The notes under the pieces were generated by a model. That model had not been told where the DNA came from and made no database searches. It saw only the letters and a list, made by a program, of their open reading frames with translations. DNA of 64,000 bases from contig NZ_CP014475.1 of assembly GCF_001583415.1 (NCBI RefSeq), positions 3,906,001 to 3,970,000 on the forward strand, in the 5' to 3' direction. The stretch comes from Mycolicibacterium phlei (GTDB taxonomy: Bacteria; Actinomycetota; Actinomycetes; Mycobacteriales; Mycobacteriaceae). This document shows, one piece after another, positions 41,286-49,331 of the stretch (position 1 is its first letter; every line of letters begins with the position of its first letter). A program made the position numbers and the translations under genes.

Positions 41286-41591
41286 ATGGCACACGACGGA
41301 CCTGTCCCTCTGGTGACCACGCCATCAGCCCCCGCCGATGAAGCCCCGTTCGGCCCGTGCACCGTGGACCCGGACCGCTGGCTCGACGGCACCGACGCCG
41401 GCGCCAAGGAGTTGTGCCGCGGCTGCCCGCGCCGCTGGACCTCCGCGCAGGCGGCGTGTCAGACGCCGGGCGCGGTCGGGCTGTGGGCGGGCGTCTACAT
41501 TCCGCCGACCGGCAGGGCACGGCAGTTCGCGCTGCGCCAGCTGGAATCCCTGGCGGAACTCAACGGCTACTCGGTGCGCCGGGTGAGCTGA
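41286..41591 (+). CDS. WhiB-family protein, WhiB6-like
   Basis: 101 residues. Matches WhiB6 in order: CTVDPDRW (Cys25), LCRGCPRRW (Cys44, Cys47), GLWAGVYIPPTGRARQFALR and LAELNGYSVR. The fourth cluster ligand expected in PRRWLCA of M. tuberculosis WhiB6 is Ser53 here (PRRWTSA), with a Cys five residues later (Cys58). WhiB proteins bind a [4Fe-4S] cluster and SigA to modulate transcription under redox or NO stress. ATG at 41286 after GAGAGGAG. Divergent from TetR over shared operators. Confidence 0.88.
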   Translation: MAHDGPVPLVTTPSAPADEAPFGPCTVDPDRWLDGTDAGAKELCRGCPRRWTSAQAACQTPGAVGLWAGVYIPPTGRARQFALRQLESLAELNGYSVRRVS

Positions 41592-41658
41592 GGTTTCACC
41601 GGCGCTCGGGGTGGGCAATCTGTGCCCAACCTGATCCACCCCGACCGAGGAGACCCTG

Positions 41659-41877
41659 ATGAGCGAGCCCGTCCTCGCACCCGCGGACCCGCCCACCACC
41701 GAAGCCCTCGCCACGACAGGCCTCCTACTGATCGTCACCGCGGTGATCGCGGTGGCCCTGTGCCTGGCCAGTTGGAGCGTCTCAGACACCCTGCTTGCCG
41801 CGACGTCGGGAATCATCGCGGCGCTGAGCTTTGCGATCAGCATGGTTTTATTCGTCACGCAGAGCCGTCAGGACTGA
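41659..41877 (+). CDS. Small two-span membrane protein
   Basis: 72 residues: acidic/proline N-terminus, then hydrophobic segments TTGLLLIVTAVIAVALCLAS and IIAALSFAISMVLFV. ATG at 41659 follows GAGGAGACCCTG. No family recognised. It lies 67 nt after the WhiB gene and may share its transcript. Confidence 0.7.
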   Translation: MSEPVLAPADPPTTEALATTGLLLIVTAVIAVALCLASWSVSDTLLAATSGIIAALSFAISMVLFVTQSRQD

Positions 41878-41919
41878 TCTCGCCGCCCCGCGCGCCCGGG
41901 GCTGCAAGGATGGTCGGCT

Positions 41920-42411
41920 ATGACGCGCTGGTATCCCCTGGCATCGGCCGACGCCGACTTCTTCGTCTCCGCACCGCACATCTTCCGGTATCGGAAGCGT
42001 TATCCGGCGACGCCCGAGAAGGTCTGGGAATCACTGACATCCGATGAGTCGCTGGCCGCGTGGGGACCGTCGATCAAGAACGTCACCTGGACCTCGCCGC
42101 GGCCGTTCGGCGTGGGCACCACCCGTGAGGTGATCGCACCCGGTGGAATGACCGTACGGGAGCGCTATTTCCACTGGGACGAGGGCCGCAACCACTCGTT
42201 CTACGTCTACGAGGCCACGGTGCCGGTGTTTCACCGTTTCGCCGAGGACTATCTCGTCGAACCCGACGGCGACCAGACGCTGTTCACCTGGGCGCTGGCG
42301 CTGGAGCCGAAGAAGGCGTTCGCGCTGCCGGTGAAGGTGCTCGCACCGCTGCTGCGGGCCGGTTTCGGCCGGATCCCCAGCAGCGGGGTGGGCTACTTCG
42401 CGAAGCACTGA
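41920..42411 (+). CDS. SRPBCC/START-like protein
   Basis: 163 residues with the helix-grip pattern: YRKRYPATPEKVWESLTSDE, LAAWGPSIKNVTWTSPRPFG, VGTTREVIAP, YFHWDEGRNHSFYVYE and a C-terminal helix FALPVKVLAPLLRAGFGRI. Family members bind hydrophobic ligands or act as cyclases/dehydratases; many mycobacterial ones are uncharacterised. ATG at 41920. No clear operon partner. Confidence 0.75.
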   Translation: MTRWYPLASADADFFVSAPHIFRYRKRYPATPEKVWESLTSDESLAAWGPSIKNVTWTSPRPFGVGTTREVIAPGGMTVRERYFHWDEGRNHSFYVYEATVPVFHRFAEDYLVEPDGDQTLFTWALALEPKKAFALPVKVLAPLLRAGFGRIPSSGVGYFAKH

Positions 42412-42426
42412 TCCCGCGGCGCGGAA

Positions 42427-42456
42427 TGGACACCGCGGAATCGCGGTTACTAGCCT
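42427..42456 (+). promoter_or_regulatory. Promoter of the sulfur-monooxygenase transcript
   Basis: TGGACA (42427-42432), 18-nt spacer and TAGCCT (42451-42456), preceding the cysteine-rich leader ORF by about 30 nt. Confidence 0.4.
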
Positions 42457-42485
42457 TCTAGAGGGTCAGTCGTCTGGAAGGAGCG

Positions 42486-42527
42486 ATGGACGTGAACTGT
42501 CGCTGTCTGTGCCCGTCGCGGGCCTAG
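42486..42527 (+). CDS. Cysteine-rich leader peptide (attenuator ORF)
   Basis: MDVNCRCLCPSRA, 13 residues with three Cys in five codons, after GGAAGGAG. Mycobacteria are known to use short polycysteine ORFs as cysteine-responsive attenuators of sulfur-acquisition operons. The position 63 nt upstream of two organosulfur-type monooxygenases and the hairpin over its stop codon fit that role. Stalling at the Cys codons when cysteine is scarce would alter the hairpin and raise downstream expression. Confidence 0.75.
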   Translation: MDVNCRCLCPSRA

Positions 42528-42547
42528 CGCTGTCCTGACAGCCCGCG
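42517..42547 (+). promoter_or_regulatory. Attenuator hairpin after the leader peptide
   Basis: CGCGGGC (42517-42523) pairs with GCCCGCG (42541-42547); inside, CTGT (42530-42533) pairs with ACAG (42538-42541). The stem starts within the last leader codons, so ribosome position on the Cys codons can control its folding. Confidence 0.6.
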
Positions 42548-42589
42548 GCGGTTCGTTCGGTTCCTTCCAACGAAAGCTGAGGCTGACTG

Positions 42590-43735
42590 TTGTCTTCCCT
42601 TCATATCGCCGTCGCACTGGACGGCGCCGGCTGGCACCCCACCGCATGGCGTGAGCCCGACGCCCGGCCCGACGAGCTGCTCAAGGCCGGTTACTGGGTC
42701 GACCTGGTGTCCGAGGCCGAACGCGGGACGCTGGACTTCGTCACCATCGAGGACAGTCTGGCGCCCCAGTCCGACAACCCGTTTCGGCCGGACCGGCGCA
42801 CCGACCGGGTGCGCGGCAGGCTCGACGCGGTGATGACCGCGGCGCGCGTCGCACCCAGGACACGCGGGATCGGGTTCATCCCGACCGCCGTCGTCACCCA
42901 CACCGAACCGTTCCACATCTCCAAGGCCGTCGCCACGCTCGACTACGTCAGCCGCGGCCGCGCCGGCGTCCGCGTGCAGGTGGTCGCCCGCCCGGATGTG
43001 GCAAGACATTTCGGCAGACGCGACTTCTCCACTCCCCCAAGCACCGACGACCTGTTCGACGAGGCCGCCGACTACGTCGAGGTGCTGCGCCGACTATGGG
43101 ACAGTTGGGAGGACGACGCGGAGATCCGCGACGTCGCGACGGGACGGTTCATCGACCGGGAGAAGCTGCACTACATCGACTTCGAGGGACGATGGTTCTC
43201 GGTGAAGGGCCCCTCGATCACGCCGCGACCGCCGCAGGGGCAGCCGATCGTTGCGGCACTGGGGCATTCGGAGATCCCCTACCGATTCATCGCCGGCAGC
43301 ACCGACGTCGGGTTCATCACCCCGCAGGATCCCGGCGAGGCGCGACGACTGGTCGACGAGATCGCCGCGCACCGTTCCGGTGAGCCGGTGCGGGTGTTCG
43401 CCGATCTCGCGGTGTTCCTCGGCGACTCCGACGCCTCGGCCCCGGCCAGGAAGTCCCGGCTCGATGACCGGTTGGGACGCGAATTTCAGAGCGACGCAAA
43501 GGTTTTCACGGGAACCCCGTCGGGTCTGGCGGATCTGCTGGCCGAGTGGCAGGCCGCGGGGCTGACGGGGTTCCGGCTGCGCCCGGCCACGCTGCCGTAC
43601 GACCTGGTGCAGATCACCGACGGGCTGGTGCCCGAACTGCGTCGTCGGGGACTGTTCCGCGAGACCTACGAAGCCGACACGCTGCGCGGCCTGCTGGGCC
43701 TGCCGCGGCCCGCCAACCGCTACGCCTCCGTCTGA
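42590..43735 (+). CDS. LLM-class flavin monooxygenase (organosulfur type)
   Basis: 381 residues. Luciferase-like barrel with LVSEAERGTLDFVTIEDSL, TAARVAPRTRGIGFIPT, THTEPFHISKAVATLDYVS and ITPRPPQGQPIVAALGH. The TTG at 42590 is the only start before the first conserved strand and has a weak GAGG site, consistent with tight translational control behind the leader. Related to NtaA/SnaA/DszA and SsuD enzymes that use FMNH2 to desulfonate or open organosulfur compounds. Followed by a second such gene after 8 nt. Confidence 0.85.
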   Translation: MSSLHIAVALDGAGWHPTAWREPDARPDELLKAGYWVDLVSEAERGTLDFVTIEDSLAPQSDNPFRPDRRTDRVRGRLDAVMTAARVAPRTRGIGFIPTAVVTHTEPFHISKAVATLDYVSRGRAGVRVQVVARPDVARHFGRRDFSTPPSTDDLFDEAADYVEVLRRLWDSWEDDAEIRDVATGRFIDREKLHYIDFEGRWFSVKGPSITPRPPQGQPIVAALGHSEIPYRFIAGSTDVGFITPQDPGEARRLVDEIAAHRSGEPVRVFADLAVFLGDSDASAPARKSRLDDRLGREFQSDAKVFTGTPSGLADLLAEWQAAGLTGFRLRPATLPYDLVQITDGLVPELRRRGLFRETYEADTLRGLLGLPRPANRYASV

Positions 43736-43743
43736 GGACCATA

Positions 43744-45120
43744 ATGACCAAGCCACTCAAGCAGATTCACCTCGCCGCCCACTTCCCCGGCGTCAACAAC
43801 ACCACGGTGTGGAGCGACCCGGAGGCGGGCAGCCACATCGAGTTCGACTCGTTCGTGCATCTGGCGCAGACCGCGGAGCGCGGAAAGTTCGACTTCTTCT
43901 TCCTGGCCGAGGGACTGCGGCTGCGGGAGCAGAACGGCCAGATCTACGACCTCGACGTGGTCGGCCGGCCGGACACCTTCACGGTGCTGTCGGCGCTGGC
44001 GGCGGTCACCGACCGGCTCGGGCTGACCGGCACGATCAACTCGACGTTCAACGAGCCCTACGAGGTGGCGCGGCAGTTCGCGACGCTCGACCATCTCTCC
44101 GAGGGCCGGGCGGCCTGGAATGTGGTGACGTCGTGGGATGCGTTCACCGGCGAGAACTTCCGGCGCGGCGGGTTCCTGCCCGAGGATCAGCGCTACGAGC
44201 GGGCGCAGAGTTTCCTGTCGGCGGCGCTCACGCTGTTCGACTCGTGGCGCGGCGACGAGATCGTCGCCGACAAGGAGTCGGGGGTGTTCCTGGCCGACCC
44301 GCAGGCGGGTGCGTTCGCGGTCAAGGACGACCACTTCGACATCGAGGGCCACTTCAACGTGCCGCGCAGCCCGCAGGGGCGCCCGGTCATCTTCCAGGCG
44401 GGAGACTCGGATCGGGGCCGCGAATTCGCCGCGGCCGCAGCGGATGCCATCTTCTCGCGGCACGGCACGCTGGAGGCGGGGCAGGCGTTCTACTCGGATG
44501 TCAAGCGTCGGTTGGCGCGATACGGACGGCGCCACGATCAGTTGCTGGTGCTGCCTGCGGCGACGTTCGTGTTGGGTGACACCGATGAGGAAGCCGCCGA
44601 GATCGCGCATCAGGTGCGGCTGGCGCAGGTGTCGCCGCAGACGGCGATCAGGTTCCTCGAGCAGCTGTGGAACCGCGACCTGTCCGACCATGATCCGGAC
44701 GGCCCGCTGCCCAGCGTGGACCCGGTTGTCGGCGACGACCACATCGCGAAGGGCCGCGCCAGCGTGCGGATGTACCGGGATCCGATCGCGACCGCCAACG
44801 AGTGGCGAGCCAAGGCCGAAGCCGAGGGGCTGACCACCCGCGAGCTGATCATCGAGGTGACCGGTCGGCAGACGTTCATCGGGTCACCGGCCACGGTGGC
44901 GGCGGCGATCAACGATCTGGTGCAGCAGGACGCCAGCGACGGCTTCATCCTCGTCCCGCATGTGACGCCGGGCGGGCTGGACCGGTTCGTCGACGACGTG
45001 GTGCCGCTGCTGCAGGAGCGCGGGGTGTTCCGCACCGAGTACGAGGGCACGACGCTGCGCGACCATCTGGGGTTGGCGCCACTGCCGTCGGGAGCGCCGC
45101 GCGTCGAGAGCTCCGCGTAG
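43744..45120 (+). CDS. NtaA/DszA/DmoA-family FMN-dependent monooxygenase
   Basis: 458 residues. Family marks: IHLAAHFPGVNNTTVWSDPE, FFFLAEGLRLREQ, NSTFNEPYEVARQFATLDHL, AAWNVVTSWDAFTGENFRRG, DHFDIEGHFNVPRSPQGRPV and QAGDSDRGREFAA. DmoA cleaves dimethyl sulfide, DszA a sulfone and NtaA nitrilotriacetate; the cysteine leader argues for a sulfur compound. ATG at 43744. A flavin reductase is not present in the window. The stop abuts the stop of the HNH gene. Confidence 0.88.
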   Translation: MTKPLKQIHLAAHFPGVNNTTVWSDPEAGSHIEFDSFVHLAQTAERGKFDFFFLAEGLRLREQNGQIYDLDVVGRPDTFTVLSALAAVTDRLGLTGTINSTFNEPYEVARQFATLDHLSEGRAAWNVVTSWDAFTGENFRRGGFLPEDQRYERAQSFLSAALTLFDSWRGDEIVADKESGVFLADPQAGAFAVKDDHFDIEGHFNVPRSPQGRPVIFQAGDSDRGREFAAAAADAIFSRHGTLEAGQAFYSDVKRRLARYGRRHDQLLVLPAATFVLGDTDEEAAEIAHQVRLAQVSPQTAIRFLEQLWNRDLSDHDPDGPLPSVDPVVGDDHIAKGRASVRMYRDPIATANEWRAKAEAEGLTTRELIIEVTGRQTFIGSPATVAAAINDLVQQDASDGFILVPHVTPGGLDRFVDDVVPLLQERGVFRTEYEGTTLRDHLGLAPLPSGAPRVESSA

Positions 45121-46401
45121 TTACGCGGCCTCAAACGTGACGAGGTCGATGCTGAGTCGGCCTTCCATGAGGCTGAGTTTTCGGCGTACGGGTGGTCCGG
45201 GTAGGGGTGGGGCGGTGGATTGGTAGGTCGCGCCGGTGGGGGTGGTGAATTCGGCGGTGTGGACGCCGTTGGTGTCGCTGGTGTGTACGGTCCAGCCGGG
45301 TGCTTCTTTGGTGTAGTTGCAGGCTTCGCAGACGCCGAGGCCGTTGAGTGCTGATGTTTTGCCGCCGCGGCGTTTCGGGGTGGCGTGGTCGCGGTGGCGG
45401 ATCTCGGCGTTGCAGTACGGGGTGCGACACGTGCGGTCGCGGATCCCGATGAACTCCGCGAGCCCTTGGGGGAAGACCCGGGCCCGCGATTCCATGGCCA
45501 CCAGCTGTCCACTGGAGGGGTGGCGGTACAGCCGGCGCAGCATGGCCTTGGTCTTCTTGTCGCGCACCGCATCCCCTGTCAGGCCGCGGGCGATGGCTGC
45601 CGGCAGTGGCCCGTAGCCGGCCAGCCAGGCCGGGGCGTCGTCGTCTCCCATCAGGGTGGTATCAGCCATCACCAGGGTGACCATCACATCGGCGGGCCGG
45701 GCGGCGGGGCGGCCGGTGATGCGTTCGACGAGGGTGTCGGCCATCACCTGCCCGCGGGTGCGCCCGTCGAACGTCGTATCGGCCTGGCGTTTGAGGGTGG
45801 CGTACACGCTGACGCCCTGGGCCACCGGTAGATGCGCGGTCACATACACCATGGCATCCGGTGCCGGGCGAATCGTCACGGTGCGGTCTTCGGGGGCTTT
45901 GGCGCTGCGGTCGACCACCGCCGCCACGTCCAGCTCGCAGGCGATCTGGCGGGCCTGCGCGGCGACGCGTCTGTCACCCCAGCCCGCCAGGCGGGTGATG
46001 TCGGCGCACAGGCGGGCATCGAGGTCGCGGCGATGCTCCACGGACAGGCAGGCTGATTCGCGCACGATCAGCATCGCCCGGTACTCCGAGAGCGCCCCGC
46101 ACTCCAGTGCCGCCAACGTATACGGCATCTCCTCGACCAGCGCGCGGGCCATTCCGAGATGGCGGCCACCGGCGTTGGGGGCGTCGTGACGGGCCAGGGC
46201 GACCTCGCTGGCCAGGCCGTGGCCACGCTTGGATTTCGGGACCCCGGCGGCGGCCTCGGCGGCATGCCGCTTGGCCCGCCACGCCGCGGTCACCCGCGCC
46301 TGCTGCGCGGCGATCCGCGACTTCAACATTTCCAACTGCTCGAGCTGAACCCGCAGCTCAGCCTCACCGGCCGCCGGATCCAACTCGAACACCTGTTCCA
46401 T
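45121..46401 (-). CDS. DUF222/HNH endonuclease protein (13E12 repeat family)
   Basis: 426 residues. Helical DUF222 domain (~1-290) and a C-terminal HNH motif: Cys pairs in CRTPYCNA and CEACNYTKEAPGW surround IRHRDHATPKRRGG. These multicopy proteins resemble the M. tuberculosis REP13E12 family and are thought to be mobile. The last ~250 nt of the gene are G+T-rich compared with neighbours, a sign of transfer. ATG at 46401 begins 44 nt past the 3' end of tRNA-Leu, a typical integration point, but no att repeat was found. Confidence 0.88.
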   Translation of the reverse strand: MEQVFELDPAAGEAELRVQLEQLEMLKSRIAAQQARVTAAWRAKRHAAEAAAGVPKSKRGHGLASEVALARHDAPNAGGRHLGMARALVEEMPYTLAALECGALSEYRAMLIVRESACLSVEHRRDLDARLCADITRLAGWGDRRVAAQARQIACELDVAAVVDRSAKAPEDRTVTIRPAPDAMVYVTAHLPVAQGVSVYATLKRQADTTFDGRTRGQVMADTLVERITGRPAARPADVMVTLVMADTTLMGDDDAPAWLAGYGPLPAAIARGLTGDAVRDKKTKAMLRRLYRHPSSGQLVAMESRARVFPQGLAEFIGIRDRTCRTPYCNAEIRHRDHATPKRRGGKTSALNGLGVCEACNYTKEAPGWTVHTSDTNGVHTAEFTTPTGATYQSTAPPLPGPPVRRKLSLMEGRLSIDLVTFEAA

Positions 46402-46445
46402 GTGACCGACGCTACATCAGGGGTCCGACAAGAGTTCAGAACCAG

Positions 46446-46527
46446 TGCGCGAGGGGGGACTTGAACCCCCACGTCCTAGGACAATGGAACCTAAATCCAT
46501 CGCGTCTGCCAATTCCGCCACTCGCGC
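46446..46527 (-). tRNA. tRNA-Leu (UAG anticodon)
   Basis: 82 nt. Acceptor GCGCGAG/CTCGCGC, D-arm with GGCAGACGC, anticodon stem ATGGA/TCCAT with loop TTTAGGT (anticodon TAG, reads CUA), a long variable arm as expected for Leu, and T-arm GGGGGTTCAAGTCCCCC. CCA is not encoded. A TACGAT -10 lies 16 nt upstream on the minus strand. Confidence 0.93.
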
Positions 46528-46574
46528 GTGAGCGTGGCGATCGTACCTCCACCCCCTCGCGGTACCGTTGAAGA

Positions 46575-46949
46575 ATGTCCACTACACGGCGTAGGAGGCC
46601 GGCGCTCATCCTGCTGGTGCTCATCGGCGTCGCCGGCTGCCTGGCGCTGGCCTGGTGGCAGTGGACCCGATTCGAGTCCAACTCGGGCAGCTTCCAGAAC
46701 CTCGGCTATGCCCTGCAGTGGCCCGCGTTCGGCGGTTTCCTGGTGTACGCCTACTTCAAGTTCGTGCGCCTCGAGGAGGCGCCGCCCGAACCGGCGCCCC
46801 GCGAGACCGTCACCGAGCTGCCCGCGGACCTGCTACCCCCGAAACCCACCGCAGCGCCCGACGACGACGTCGGCGACCCGGCACTCCGCGAGTACAACGC
46901 TTATCTGGCCGAGCTCGCGAAGAAAGATAAGGAACATCCCGCCCCATGA
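46575..46949 (+). CDS. lprD: LprD-like small membrane/lipoprotein
   Basis: 124 residues, Rv1343c-like by sequence type and position. Arg-rich N-terminus, hydrophobic stretch LILLVLIGVAGCLALAWWQW with a lipobox-like VAGC, then ALQWPAFGGFLVYAYFKFVR as a second span and a proline-rich acidic tail. Whether it is truly lipidated or a two-span membrane protein is open. ATG at 46575; the stop overlaps the next gene by ATGA. Function unknown. Confidence 0.8.
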   Translation: MSTTRRRRPALILLVLIGVAGCLALAWWQWTRFESNSGSFQNLGYALQWPAFGGFLVYAYFKFVRLEEAPPEPAPRETVTELPADLLPPKPTAAPDDDVGDPALREYNAYLAELAKKDKEHPAP

Positions 46950-47272
46950 CCGAGACCACCTCCGACGAGACCATCCGCAAGGCGCTCACCGGCTACCGGG
47001 TACTGGCCTGGACGACGGGCCTCTGGCTCATCGCGCTCTGCTACGAGATGGTGATGAAGTACGTCTACCACGTCGAGGGACTGAACTGGATCGCCGTGGT
47101 GCACGGCTGGGTGTACTTCATCTATCTGCTGTTCACCGCCAACCTCGCGGTCAAGGTGCGCTGGCCGATCGCCAAGACCGTCGGGGTGCTGCTGGCCGGC
47201 ACCATCCCGCTCGTCGGCATCATCGTCGAGCAGGTGCAGACCCGCGATCTCAAGGAGCGCTACGGCCTGTAG
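46946..47272 (+). CDS. DUF3817 membrane protein (Rv1342c homologue)
   Basis: 108 residues with three hydrophobic segments (TGYRVLAWTTGLWLIALCYE, IAVVHGWVYFIYLLFTANLA, GVLLAGTIPLVGIIVEQ). DUF3817 proteins are small conserved integral membrane proteins of unknown role. ATG overlaps the lprD stop, as in M. tuberculosis. Its 3' end overlaps the converging MFS gene by 23 bp. Confidence 0.85.
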   Translation: MTETTSDETIRKALTGYRVLAWTTGLWLIALCYEMVMKYVYHVEGLNWIAVVHGWVYFIYLLFTANLAVKVRWPIAKTVGVLLAGTIPLVGIIVEQVQTRDLKERYGL

Positions 47273-48683
47273 CCAGCGCGACGTCCCCGGCGTGCTCCTC
47301 CGCCGCCGCCCGGGGCCGCGGGATCGCCAGCGCCAGCAGCGTCGCCACGAACGCGGCGCCCGCCGCGATCACCAGCGCGGTGCGCAACCCGGCCAGTGAC
47401 GGCACGTCATGGCCGGCCACCTGCATCGTCATCGCCGCCAGCACCGCCCCCATCACCGCGCTGGAGATCGACGTGCCCAGCGACCGCGCCAGCGCGTTCA
47501 ACCCGTTGGCCGCCGCGGTCTCCGACACCGGCACCGCCGCGTTGATCAGCGCGGGCAGCGACGAGAACGCGAACCCGACGCCGACGCTGACCACCACGTT
47601 GAACAGGCACAGCTGCCACGGCCGCTCCATCAGCCACAGCCCCGCCAGGTATCCGGCCGCCACCATCAGCGATCCCGCGACGAGCGTGAAGCGCGGCCCG
47701 CGCGCCCCGGCGATCCGCGCCGCCAGCGGCGACGCCAGCATCATCGCCAGCCCGCCGGGCGCCATCCACAGCCCGGTGTGCAGCAGCGACTGCCCCAGCC
47801 CGTAGCCGGTCTCGACCGGCAGCTCGTAGATCTGCGGCGCGATCATCGACATCGCGAACAGCGCGAAACCCACCGCAATCGACGCCAGGTTCGTCGTCAG
47901 CACCGGTCTGCGCATCGTGGTGCGCAGGTCGACGGTCGGCGACTCCACCCGGAACTGCCACCAGCCGAACACCCCGAGGACGACCGCCGAGCCGACGAAC
48001 AGCCCGACGATGACCGCGCTCGTCCAGCCCCAGTCCGTGCCCTTGGTGATGCCCAGCAGCAGCGCGACCAGGCCGACGGCCAGCAGCAACGTGCCCAGCG
48101 GGTCGAGCCGGTCCGCCGCCGTCGGCGGCACCGCGGGCACCAGCCACGCGAACATCACCAGCGCCGCCGCGCCCAGCCCCGCCGACACCCAGAACAGCAC
48201 GTGCCAGTCGGCGTTCTCGGCGATGATCGCCGACAGCGGCAGCCCCATCGCACCGCCGACCCCGAGCGACGAGCTCATCAGCCCCATCGCCGTGCCGACC
48301 TTCTCCGGTGGCACCGCCGCCCGCATCACGCTGATCCCCAGCGGGATGATCGAGATACCGAACCCCTGCAGCCCGCGACCGACGATCAGCGGCAGCAACG
48401 TGGTCGACACCGCCGCCAGCAGCGAGCCCGCCATCAGCAGCGCCGCGCAGAGCAGCATGATCCGTTTCGGTCCGTACATGTCGCCGAGCCGGCCGAACAC
48501 GGGGTTCGCGACCGACGCGGTCAGCAACGTGATCGTGATGGCCCACGACGCGTTGGCAGCACTGGTGTGCAGCAGCGTCGGCAGTTCGGGGATCAGCGGA
48601 ATGATCAACGTCTGCATCAGCGAGACGCTGACGCCCGCAGCCGCCAACACCGCGATCAGGACGGCGGGATGGCGGGTACGCAC
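47250..48683 (-). CDS. MFS drug-efflux transporter (DHA2/14-span type)
   Basis: 477 residues. ANPVFGRLGDMYGPKRIML is the loop 2-3 motif, VGRGLQGFGISIIPLGISVM the TM4/5 region and GLMSSSLGVGGAMGLPLSAI the TM5 motif C of exporters. About 14 spans are predicted. Substrate unknown; likely a hydrophobic toxin or drug. GTG at 48683. It is inserted between DUF3817 and rdgB relative to M. tuberculosis. Confidence 0.88.
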   Translation of the reverse strand: MRTRHPAVLIAVLAAAGVSVSLMQTLIIPLIPELPTLLHTSAANASWAITITLLTASVANPVFGRLGDMYGPKRIMLLCAALLMAGSLLAAVSTTLLPLIVGRGLQGFGISIIPLGISVMRAAVPPEKVGTAMGLMSSSLGVGGAMGLPLSAIIAENADWHVLFWVSAGLGAAALVMFAWLVPAVPPTAADRLDPLGTLLLAVGLVALLLGITKGTDWGWTSAVIVGLFVGSAVVLGVFGWWQFRVESPTVDLRTTMRRPVLTTNLASIAVGFALFAMSMIAPQIYELPVETGYGLGQSLLHTGLWMAPGGLAMMLASPLAARIAGARGPRFTLVAGSLMVAAGYLAGLWLMERPWQLCLFNVVVSVGVGFAFSSLPALINAAVPVSETAAANGLNALARSLGTSISSAVMGAVLAAMTMQVAGHDVPSLAGLRTALVIAAGAAFVATLLALAIPRPRAAAEEHAGDVALATGRSAP

Positions 48684-48722
48684 CCCGGGGATGCTACCGA
48701 CAGTTAGTCCGCCTATACAAAA

Positions 48723-49331
48723 TCAGGCGAGTTCACGCAGCGCCGGCAGCAACGCCGCCAACGCCCGTCCGCGGTGCGACACCGCGTCCTTCTCCGCAGG
48801 GCTCAGCTCGGCGGCGGTGCGCTGCGACCCCTCCGGCAGGAACACCGGGTCATACCCGAAGCCCCCGTCGCCGCGCGGCTCGCGCACGATCACGCCCGGC
48901 CACTCGCCGCGCACCACGACCTCCCCCGCCGACGACACCAGCGCGCACGCCGACACGAACGCCGCGCCCCGTCGCTCGTCGGGCACGTCGGCCAGCTGCG
49001 CCAGCAGCAGCGCGGTGTTCGCCCTGTCCTTCTCCGCGGCGTCACCAGCCACTCCCGACCACCGAGCCGACAGCACCCCCGGCATCCCGTTGAGCGCGGC
49101 GACCTCGAGGCCGGAGTCGTCGGCGACGGTGGGCAGCCCGGTGGCCCGGAATGCGTCACGGGCCTTGGCCAGCGCGTTCTCCTCGAACGTCGCCCCGGTC
49201 TCGGGTGCCTCGTCGAACGGCGGCACATCGTCGAGCGACAGCAGCGTCAACTCGATCCCCGCGGCTTCGAGAACCCGGCGCAGTTCGGCCAGCTTCTTGC
49301 GGTTGCGGCTGGCCACCAGTAGCTCGGTCAG
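48723..49331 (-). CDS. rdgB: RdgB/HAM1 non-canonical purine NTP pyrophosphatase
   Basis: About 202 residues, Rv1341 homologue. LLVASRNRKKLAELRR start, ETGATFEENALAKARDAF, catalytic VADDSGLEVAALNGMPGVLSA, GDGGFGYDPVF and AVSHRGRAL are present. It hydrolyses ITP, dITP and XTP. Start is unclear: CTG at 49331 forms CTGA with the rph stop and keeps strand beta-1, while GTG at 49316 would remove it. No ATG lies nearby. Coupled to rph. Confidence 0.92.
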   Translation of the reverse strand: MTELLVASRNRKKLAELRRVLEAAGIELTLLSLDDVPPFDEAPETGATFEENALAKARDAFRATGLPTVADDSGLEVAALNGMPGVLSARWSGVAGDAAEKDRANTALLLAQLADVPDERRGAAFVSACALVSSAGEVVVRGEWPGVIVREPRGDGGFGYDPVFLPEGSQRTAAELSPAEKDAVSHRGRALAALLPALRELA

